From positions 1-12,912 of the forward strand of contig USSZ01000028.1 in assembly GCA_900557645.1 (NCBI GenBank): a stretch of DNA of 12,912 nucleotides, read 5' to 3'. This document shows, piece after piece, positions 6,992-12,912 of this stretch (the first letter of the stretch is position 1; every line of letters starts with the position of its first letter). A program made the translations under genes and the position numbers. A model generated the notes under the pieces. The model worked only from the letters and a program-made list of their open reading frames with translations. It made no database searches and had not been told where the DNA came from. The DNA is from an uncultured Eubacteriales bacterium. GTDB lineage: Bacteria; Bacillota; Clostridia; Christensenellales; UBA1242.

Positions 6992-8311
6992 TTAACGAAT
7001 ATTATCTTTTATTATTTTCAAACACTCTTCTTTTGATAAATTGAATTGTTCGCCAGTGGTCATATTTTTGAGAGAGTATTTTTTGCTGTTTACTTCATTT
7101 TCACCAACAACTAAAATAAAAGGAATTTGTTTTTTATTTGCTTCTTTCATTTTAGATTTAAAAGAGCGATTATCATAATTGACTTCGCAAGTTATATCTT
7201 TTTGAAAGAAAGACAAAAGATTTAAACATTCAATCATTGTGTCGCCTAATGGAATTATTTGAAGGTTAAGGTTAGTTTGTTTAAAATCTGGCAACATATT
7301 ATTTTGGTCAAGTAAGTCAAAAAGTCTTGTCAGTCCGATACTAAGTCCAACTCCTGGCAATTTTTTTTCTGTATAATATCCTGCCAAATTATCATATCTT
7401 CCACCACCACAAACTGTGCCAAATTCAGGGTGTGAAGGAATAATTGCTTCAAAAACTGTTCCTGTATAATAATTTTGACCTCTTATAATCCCAATATCTA
7501 AAATATATTTGCTTTCATCTAGTTTAAAAGATTTTAGATATGAAGAAATTTCTTTTAATTCATTAATACCTTTAACAAAAATTTCATTGTTACTTAAATT
7601 TTCAATTTTATTAATTATATCGTCAAATTTACCTGAAGTTTTCGTAAGATTGATAAGTGTGTTTGCATTATTTTCATTTACACCCAGTTCAACAAGTTCT
7701 TTGAAAGCATTATCCTGACCAATCTTCAGAAGTTTATCAAGTATTATTAGTATATTTTCAGTTTGTTCTTTATATCCAAGTCCTTCGCATAAACCAAAAA
7801 GTATATTACGATTTGAAATATGGTTTACGATTTGAATATCTAAATTAGAAAAGACTTTATCAACCAAAAAAAGACATTCAGCATCAGCGACTAAAGATAG
7901 ATTATCAAGTCCAACAATATCTGCATCACATTGAATAAATTCTCTAAATCTTCCTTTTTGAGCCCTTTCACCTCTATAAACCTTGCCAATTTGATAACGT
8001 TTAAAAGGGAATGAAATTTGTTCTGCGTTCATTGCAACGTAACGTGCAAGGGGAACAGTTAAATCGTATCTCATGCAAATATCAGTTTCACCTTTTTTAA
8101 AGTTGTAAACTTCTTTATCAATGCTTCCACCAGACTTTGCAAGAAGAATTTCACTTAATTCAAGCACTGGAGTATCAAGAGGCATAAAGCCCAAAGATTG
8201 ATAGGCAGAACGAATTTTGTTAATCATTTCATCTAAAACAATTTGTTTGTAGGGTGGCAGTTCCATAAAACCTGACAATTTTCGTGGAACTATTAGTTTT
8301 GATGCTGTCAT
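6992..8311 (-). CDS. hisS: Histidyl-tRNA synthetase, archaeal/eukaryotic-type sequence
   Basis: This 439-residue class II synthetase charges tRNA-His. The catalytic core spans about 1-330. Motif 2 is GRFREFIQCDADIVG (120-134), the HisA motif is IRGQNYYTGTVFEA (276-289), the glycine-rich motif is CGGGRYDNL (301-309) and motif 3 is GVGLSIGLTRL (320-330). A HGTP anticodon-binding domain occupies about 347-439. Several signatures follow the archaeal/eukaryotic HisRS pattern rather than the common bacterial one: RYDLTVPLARY (81-91) where bacteria usually have RPEGTA, and REFIQCDADIVG where bacteria usually have QxGVExxG. The HisA motif has QN where most family members have LD. AAGGAGA (8316-8322) lies just upstream of the ATG. 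The leader has no T-box, although T-boxes control many Firmicutes hisS genes. It heads the hisS-folD unit and sits next to a DnaA-box cluster. Confidence 0.95.
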   Translation of the reverse strand: MTASKLIVPRKLSGFMELPPYKQIVLDEMINKIRSAYQSLGFMPLDTPVLELSEILLAKSGGSIDKEVYNFKKGETDICMRYDLTVPLARYVAMNAEQISFPFKRYQIGKVYRGERAQKGRFREFIQCDADIVGLDNLSLVADAECLFLVDKVFSNLDIQIVNHISNRNILFGLCEGLGYKEQTENILIILDKLLKIGQDNAFKELVELGVNENNANTLINLTKTSGKFDDIINKIENLSNNEIFVKGINELKEISSYLKSFKLDESKYILDIGIIRGQNYYTGTVFEAIIPSHPEFGTVCGGGRYDNLAGYYTEKKLPGVGLSIGLTRLFDLLDQNNMLPDFKQTNLNLQIIPLGDTMIECLNLLSFFQKDITCEVNYDNRSFKSKMKEANKKQIPFILVVGENEVNSKKYSLKNMTTGEQFNLSKEECLKIIKDNIR

Positions 8312-8383
8312 ATTGTCTCCTTTTATTAATAATATACCTTAAGAAGGGGGAAATCTTTGTGGTTTTAGTTGCTATAAATACTA

Positions 8384-8399
8384 TTTGAGTTAAATCAAA
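8384..8399. repeat. Near-palindrome upstream of hisS
   Basis: TTTGAGTTAAATCAAA is symmetrical except for one base pair. It lies 73 bp before the hisS start and downstream of a weak possible hisS promoter (minus strand, TTGTAA 8439-8444 and TATAAA 8417-8422, 16-bp spacer). It could be an operator; support is slight. Confidence 0.25.
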
Positions 8400-8498
8400 C
8401 TATATATTGTTATAACTTTATAATAAATCATAAGAAACTTACAAATAAAAGTTATCTTTTTATTATAAACCCTTAAAATTATACTAATTTAGAAATAA

Positions 8499-8634
8499 TT
8501 TGGATAAGTTATCCACTTAAAGTTATCCACATTTCCACAAATAAATAATTATACATTTGTGCTTATTTTTATGCATAATAGTGAATATTAGCACTTTTAA
8601 AGGGTTATACAGGCAAGTTATCCACATTTCCACA
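8499..8634. other. DnaA-box cluster (candidate oriC element or DnaA-binding cluster)
   Basis: Two exact TTATCCACA boxes lie at 8523-8531 and 8618-8626, both on the plus strand. One-mismatch boxes lie at 8509-8517 (TTATCCACT) and, on the minus strand, 8499-8507 (TTATCCAAA). These last two meet at the 13-bp palindrome GGATAAGTTATCC (8502-8514). Each exact box overlaps ATTTCCACA (8531-8539 and 8626-8634), a weaker box. The 20-bp unit AAGTTATCCACATTTCCACA is repeated perfectly at 8520-8539 and 8615-8634. gyrA nearby fits an origin-proximal location. The usual order dnaA-dnaN-recF-gyrB-gyrA would put the main origin to the right of the window, so this could be a secondary DnaA-binding or titration cluster. 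Confidence 0.6.
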
Positions 8635-8795
8635 TTATTTTTTCGTAAAAGTGGCATTTTTAAAGGTATATTGATATGTTTTTTATAAGATTTTAAAATA
8701 GATTGTTTTTAAATATAAATTTTGTGAATGTTTATGTTGATTAATACAAGTTTTTTTATGCATAAATTAATATTTTTGAGGTAATAAATTTATAA

Positions 8796-10859
8796 TTATA
8801 CTTTTTGTAAAGAAAGATTTTTCAAAAATACTGAAGGGGCATCTTCGCAAACAAAAAATAGTTTATGAAGTGCTCTTGTGCTTGAAACATAGATAATATT
8901 TTTATCGACAGTGTTTTTGTAATTCATTATATCTGCATTTGGAATAATAACTGCATCAAATTCTATACCTTTTGCTGTTGCACAAGTAGTAATTAATATT
9001 CTATTATTATAGTCTTCAGGTTCATTCATTAAAGTGCAATCTATTTTTTGTTTTAATTTTGTTGCAATAGTTTTTGCTTCTTTATTACATTTACAAATAA
9101 TAGCAATATGGTCAAACTTTTTACATTCTTCTTCAATCAAATTAATGATTTTTGTTATTTGATCGTTTGTTTGATAAACCATAGGGGGTTGACCTGATCT
9201 ATTAACAAATTCCACATCAGTTTTTCCAATCATATCATTTGCAAATTTTGCAATTTCTTTTGTTGAACGATACGTTTTTTTAAGTTCAAGAAGTTTGCAA
9301 CCTAAAAAATCGGCAGTAATTCCAAGATATTCATCTGAAACATTTTTCTCTATACATTGATTTACATCACCTACAACAATACAAGGACAATTCCATAATT
9401 TTTTAAACATATATATGTCAACAGGGGTAAAGTCTTGCATTTCGTCAATGATAAGATATTTTGCAGAGAAATCATGATCAAAGCCATAAAGAAAGTGTTT
9501 GATTGTAAGATAAGTTCCTTTATCCATATATTTTATAGTTGTATCTTTTGAAATCTTAAGGTTTTCTCTAGCCATAAATATTTGATAAACCTTTTCAATA
9601 TCACGGATAGGAAGAAACTTATATAATATTTTTTTAAATCTTTCTTTTAAACCTTGATTTTGTTCTTTTGTATAGTGTCTTTGTTCTGTAAACACCATTG
9701 CATATTGCCAAGCAATTTTATTGATTCTTTCGTAAAGGTCATATCCTTTAAATGTTTTAAAGAAAAGTTCTTTAGTTTGTTCTTCAGAAAAGGTTATAGT
9801 TTCTTTTTCGCCATCTAAATTTTCATTTATAACATAACTTAATGTTTTTGGTGAAAAAGTTTCGATAAAAGGTCCTTTTAAAAATCTTAAAAGAGCATCA
9901 AGATATTCATAAGATGATTTATATGAAATTTCATTTAATTCCTCTTGTTTTGGATTTGTTGCAATTTCATCAAGCATATTTTCTCTTGTTTGAATAGGGC
10001 GTTTAAGTTCTGCCCTAGCAATTTGAGCAAAGGTAGTTTCAACAAGATTATCTTCTCCAAGTTGAGGTAAAACATCTGAAATATAACTTGAAAATATATT
10101 ATTTGGTGATATTATTAAGATATCACTACTTTTAATGGAATTTCTATGCTTATAAAGAAGATATGCTGCTCTATGAAGGGCAATAGATGTTTTTCCACTT
10201 CCTGCAACACCTTGAACAAGCATATTTTCGTTTTTATCATTTCTTACTATAGTATTCTGTTCTTTTTGTATTGAAGAAACTATTTGCTTCATTTTTACTG
10301 AAACATTATGTGATAAGATATCTTGAAGAATTTCATCATTAATAGTAAGGTCTGTATCAAAATAAGACAAAAGTTGTCCATCTTCAATTTTATATTGGCG
10401 TTTTAATTCAAGTTTGCCTTTAAATTCATCTTTTCCGATGAAAAAGGATGCATCACCAAGATTATAATCATAATATAATGATGAAATTGGTGCACGCCAG
10501 TCAGCGACATAAAGTTTTTCATTATCTATAATGTTACCAATACCGATATAAACTTTTTGAACTGTTTTTTTACCATTTGGAGCAAAGTCGATGCGTGCGA
10601 AATAGGGTGAGTTTTTTTGAATATGAAGTCTTTTATTTTCTCTATAGATTTCATGTTCAAGAGATTCAACTTCTGCAAGAGAACTATATGCATCAGATAA
10701 ATCTCCACCACGAGAAAGGTCGGAATAGTCTTCAGATATTTGCTTTATTCCACCATTTAACTGCTTTGTCATCTCTTGTGTTTTGTTGTCGTTTTCTTCA
10801 ATTTTTTTGTTTAAAACTTTAAGTGTTTTTGCTAAATATTCTTTTTCTTTAATATCCAA
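8796..10859 (-). CDS. helD: HelD-type RNA polymerase recycling helicase (UvrD/Rep-like, superfamily 1)
   Basis: HelD is an ATP-driven factor that pries stalled RNA polymerase off DNA and nucleic acid. The 687 residues begin with a charged coiled-coil region (about 1-80), the arm that enters the polymerase secondary channel in known HelD structures. A family-typical VADWRAPISSLYYD (118-131) follows. Helicase motifs are Q-motif IQKEQ (197-201), Walker A GVAGSGKT (217-224), Walker B IIDEMQD (470-476), motif III GDVNQCI (497-503), motif IV KTYRST (528-533), motif V TTCATAKGIEFD (624-635) and motif VI YVSSTRA (657-663). It is somewhat shorter than B. subtilis HelD (about 774). The start is TTG, supported by AGGGAG 7 nt upstream. 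It lies 161 bp after gyrA on the same strand. The all-conserved motifs argue for an active ATPase. A plain DNA helicase is the alternative, but the DWRAPISS segment favours HelD. Confidence 0.9.
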   Translation of the reverse strand: MDIKEKEYLAKTLKVLNKKIEENDNKTQEMTKQLNGGIKQISEDYSDLSRGGDLSDAYSSLAEVESLEHEIYRENKRLHIQKNSPYFARIDFAPNGKKTVQKVYIGIGNIIDNEKLYVADWRAPISSLYYDYNLGDASFFIGKDEFKGKLELKRQYKIEDGQLLSYFDTDLTINDEILQDILSHNVSVKMKQIVSSIQKEQNTIVRNDKNENMLVQGVAGSGKTSIALHRAAYLLYKHRNSIKSSDILIISPNNIFSSYISDVLPQLGEDNLVETTFAQIARAELKRPIQTRENMLDEIATNPKQEELNEISYKSSYEYLDALLRFLKGPFIETFSPKTLSYVINENLDGEKETITFSEEQTKELFFKTFKGYDLYERINKIAWQYAMVFTEQRHYTKEQNQGLKERFKKILYKFLPIRDIEKVYQIFMARENLKISKDTTIKYMDKGTYLTIKHFLYGFDHDFSAKYLIIDEMQDFTPVDIYMFKKLWNCPCIVVGDVNQCIEKNVSDEYLGITADFLGCKLLELKKTYRSTKEIAKFANDMIGKTDVEFVNRSGQPPMVYQTNDQITKIINLIEEECKKFDHIAIICKCNKEAKTIATKLKQKIDCTLMNEPEDYNNRILITTCATAKGIEFDAVIIPNADIMNYKNTVDKNIIYVSSTRALHKLFFVCEDAPSVFLKNLSLQKV

Positions 10860-10866
10860 TTTTGAT

Positions 10867-10872
10867 CTCCCT
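10867..10872 (-). promoter_or_regulatory. Shine-Dalgarno site fixing the helD TTG start
   Basis: AGGGAG on the minus strand ends 7 nt before TTG (10857-10859). The first in-frame ATG is at residue 28, inside the coiled coil, and would cut the N-terminal arm. Confidence 0.65.
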
Positions 10873-10933
10873 CTTTGTAGAAATGATGTCTTTTAATTTT
10901 AAAATAATAATTTTTCATTACATAAATTCTTTA

Positions 10934-10950
10934 ACAAATTTAAAATTTGT
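10934..10950. repeat. 17-bp perfect palindrome between gyrA and helD
   Basis: ACAAATTT and AAATTTGT flank one central A, 74 bp before the helD start. It could be a repressor operator. It is AT-rich and no convincing -35/-10 pair is visible around it, so its role is uncertain. Confidence 0.35.
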
Positions 10951-11005
10951 GAAAAAGAATAAAAAGCAAAGAATAGTGTAATGATTCTAAAAAAATTTTG
11001 TGAGA

Positions 11006-11025
11006 AATAAGTTGTTAAACTTATT
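11006..11025 (-). terminator. Weak hairpin overlapping the gyrA stop
   Basis: AATAAGTT (11006-11013) and AACTTATT (11018-11025) form an 8-bp stem with a 4-nt loop that includes the stop codon region. On the minus strand the T-run (10990-10996) comes about 10 nt later, too far for a good terminator, so read-through into helD is likely. Confidence 0.25.
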
Positions 11026-12912
11026 CTTCATCATTGTTATTAACATCTATTTCTAAAGTGTTATTCTGATTGTTAAGGATAGCACTTTCTTCTGTTTGTG
11101 TCAAGTCATTTGTTGTCAAATTATCGTTGCTAATAATAGGTTTATCATCTTCCGTATTTTCATCACTTTCTTCTTCTTTTTTCACGAGAGCAACTCCAAC
11201 GATAATATTATCGTCTTTTAATCGCATAACTCTAACACCTTGACTTACTCTTGAAAGCGAACTGATTTGTTCTACAGGAGTTCTAATAATAACCCCATTA
11301 TTTGCAATAAGCATAATGTCATCTTCTTCGATTGATTGTCTCAAAGCCGCAAGAGGACCTGTTTTTTCATTAAAGACACCTGCTTTTACACCCATACCAC
11401 CACGGTTTTGAAGTCTATATTCATCTACGTTTGAACGTTTTCCATATCCTTTTTCAGAAATTGTGATTATCTGTGAACCCGGTTTAATTACAGCCATATC
11501 AACGATATAATCTTCGCTGGAAAGTTTCATACTACGCACACCTTGACTATCACGTCCCATACTACGCACATCTTTTTCATTAAATCGAATTGCTTTTCCA
11601 AGATGAGAAGCAACTAAAATATCATCATCTCCATTTGATACTTCAACACCAATAAGTTCATCATTTTCAAGAAGATGAATTGCGATTTTACCAACTTTTC
11701 TTATAGATTCAAATTCTTTTAAATTTGTTTTTTTGATAAGACCATTTTTTGTTACCATAATAAGGTTTCCAGTTGCATCATCTTTTCTAGGAATAATTGT
11801 TGTTACTTTTTCACCTTCATTAAGCATTAAAAGATTGATTATAGCACGTCCTTTTGCCATTCTTTGTGCTTCAGGAACTTCATACGCTTTTATACAATAT
11901 ACTTTTCCTTTATTTGTAAAGAATAAAAGGTCATCATGAGTGCAAGTTACAAACATTCTTTCAATATAATCTTCTTCTTTTGTCTTGTGGGCAGTAACTC
12001 CAATTCCACCACGATTTTGTGCTTTGTATTCACTTGTTGACATTCTTTTAATATAACCTTGATGAGTCATAGAAATAACAACATCTTCTTTTTCAATAAG
12101 GTCGGCAATATCAATGCCACCAGCCTCAAGACTGATTTCTGTTTTTCTTGAATCACCATAAGATTTTTTAATTTCTTCAAAATTATCTCGTAGAATTTTC
12201 ATAACTCTAGCAGGGGTTGCTAAAATATCTTCAAGGTCGATAATTAAAGCATCAAGTTCTCGAAGTTCTTCATTAAGTTTTTCAACTTCAAGAGAAGTGA
12301 GTTTAGAAAGTTTCATTTCAAGAATAGCATTTGCTTGAATTTCATCAAGTTCAAAATTTTGAGTCAGTTTAACAGAAGCATCTTGTCTGTCATCAGATGA
12401 TTTTATAATTCTAATGACTTCATCAATATTTGCAAGGGCAATAACAAGTCCTTTTACGATATGCTCTCTTTCTTTTGCTTTATCAAGATCATATTGTGTT
12501 TTTCTAGTAAGAACCTCTTTTTGGTGTTCAAGATAGTAATAAAGCATTTCTTTTAAGTTTAAAATCCTTGGCTGGTTATTTACAAGAGCAAGAAAGATTA
12601 TGCCACTGCTTTTTTGAAGTTGTGTTTGTTTATAAAGAGAATTAAGAACGACTTGTGCATTAAAATCTTTTTTAATATCAATAACAATTCTCATTCCTTG
12701 ACGATCAGATTCTTCTTTAATATCACTAATTCCATCAATACGCTTGTTTTTGACAAGGTCTGCAATTTGAACAATAAGTTGTGCTTTATTTACTTGATAA
12801 GGAAGTTCTGTGATGATTATTCTTGCTCTTCCACTTGCCGTTTCTTCAATTTCTGCTTTTCCACGAACAATAATACCACCACGACCAGTTTTATAAGCAT
12901 TCTTAACGGCGG
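11021..12912 (-). CDS. gyrA: DNA gyrase subunit A, 5' end cut by the window
   Basis: The frame runs open to the window edge and encodes the last 629 residues. GyrA is the DNA-breaking subunit of gyrase and works with GyrB to add negative supercoils. The N-terminal ~220 residues, with the catalytic Tyr and the quinolone-resistance region, lie outside the window. The fragment begins with VKNAYKTGRGG and continues with the tower-domain LPYQVNKAQL and the coiled-coil segment, then six beta-pinwheel blades. Blade 1 holds the GyrA box as QNRGGIG (12019 down to 11999), where the consensus is QRRGGKG. A later QNRGGMG resembles the last-blade copy seen in Firmicutes GyrA. The tail is acidic and rich in N, D and E. 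Box position and blade count favour GyrA over ParC. gyrB would be expected upstream, to the right. Confidence 0.93.
   Translation of the reverse strand, partial: AVKNAYKTGRGGIIVRGKAEIEETASGRARIIITELPYQVNKAQLIVQIADLVKNKRIDGISDIKEESDRQGMRIVIDIKKDFNAQVVLNSLYKQTQLQKSSGIIFLALVNNQPRILNLKEMLYYYLEHQKEVLTRKTQYDLDKAKEREHIVKGLVIALANIDEVIRIIKSSDDRQDASVKLTQNFELDEIQANAILEMKLSKLTSLEVEKLNEELRELDALIIDLEDILATPARVMKILRDNFEEIKKSYGDSRKTEISLEAGGIDIADLIEKEDVVISMTHQGYIKRMSTSEYKAQNRGGIGVTAHKTKEEDYIERMFVTCTHDDLLFFTNKGKVYCIKAYEVPEAQRMAKGRAIINLLMLNEGEKVTTIIPRKDDATGNLIMVTKNGLIKKTNLKEFESIRKVGKIAIHLLENDELIGVEVSNGDDDILVASHLGKAIRFNEKDVRSMGRDSQGVRSMKLSSEDYIVDMAVIKPGSQIITISEKGYGKRSNVDEYRLQNRGGMGVKAGVFNEKTGPLAALRQSIEEDDIMLIANNGVIIRTPVEQISSLSRVSQGVRVMRLKDDNIIVGVALVKKEEESDENTEDDKPIISNDNLTTNDLTQTEESAILNNQNNTLEIDVNNNDEE

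Larger units (their letters stand above)
8312..8795. other. 484-bp gene-free region with origin-like repeats
   Basis: I see no coding frame or RNA gene here. It holds the hisS leader on the left, a DnaA-box cluster in the middle (8499-8634), paired GCAYTTTTAAAGG repeats (8591-8603 and 8654-8666) and two TTATGCATAA palindromes (8569-8578 and 8756-8765). The flanks, about 8400-8498 and 8670-8795, are almost pure A and T and would melt easily. I see no clear terminator for helD. Clustered DnaA boxes beside AT-rich DNA fit a replication origin, but dnaA is not in this window. Confidence 0.55.

Noticed and set aside
8346..8350. Five-G run upstream of hisS as a third switchable tract
   Set aside because: It is too short, reads as C on the hisS strand, and is not placed between a -35 and a -10.
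8312..8460. Possible T-box leader for hisS
   Set aside because: On the minus strand there is no AGGGTGG-type T-box sequence and no terminator/antiterminator pair before the start.

Overview
This is AT-rich DNA with standard-code genes, and all eight coding regions end in TAA. GyrA, UvrC, FolD and HelD are the types found in low-GC Gram-positives, and the Shine-Dalgarno sites are strong (AGGAG, AAGGAGA, AGGTGGTGA). Together with a secreted InlB B-repeat protein, this suggests an uncultured gut- or host-associated Bacillota (Firmicutes). The sequence does not resolve the genus.

Layout, left to right. A leader with a 9-G promoter tract and a 15-bp inverted repeat precedes a large secreted protein with five InlB-type beta-repeats and a GLUG-like C-terminal domain (+, 262-2874). 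After a terminator, a gene with its own TTGACA promoter encodes a PlsC-like acyltransferase (+, 3027-3728). A two-way terminator separates it from convergent uvrC (-, 3808-5646). Divergent from uvrC, a second 9-G promoter drives a 48-residue single-span membrane protein (+, 5878-6024) that is easily missed because of its size. Another two-way terminator leads to the hisS-folD pair (-, hisS first). Upstream of hisS is a 484-bp gene-free region with a cluster of DnaA boxes and several short repeats. Beyond it lie helD (-, TTG start) and the 3' two-thirds of gyrA (-, cut by the window edge).

The minus-strand genes are housekeeping: DNA topology (gyrA), RNA polymerase recycling (helD), histidyl-tRNA synthesis (hisS), one-carbon folate metabolism (folD) and excision repair (uvrC). 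Two of the three plus-strand genes encode surface or membrane products. Those two, and only those two, have nine consecutive G just downstream of an ACTTGAC -35 region. The simplest reading is slipped-strand phase variation of promoter spacing, as known for poly-G promoters such as Neisseria porA. This is the most interesting signal in the window. Next are the DnaA-box cluster (candidate origin or DnaA-binding site) and a histidyl-tRNA synthetase of archaeal/eukaryotic type in a bacterium.
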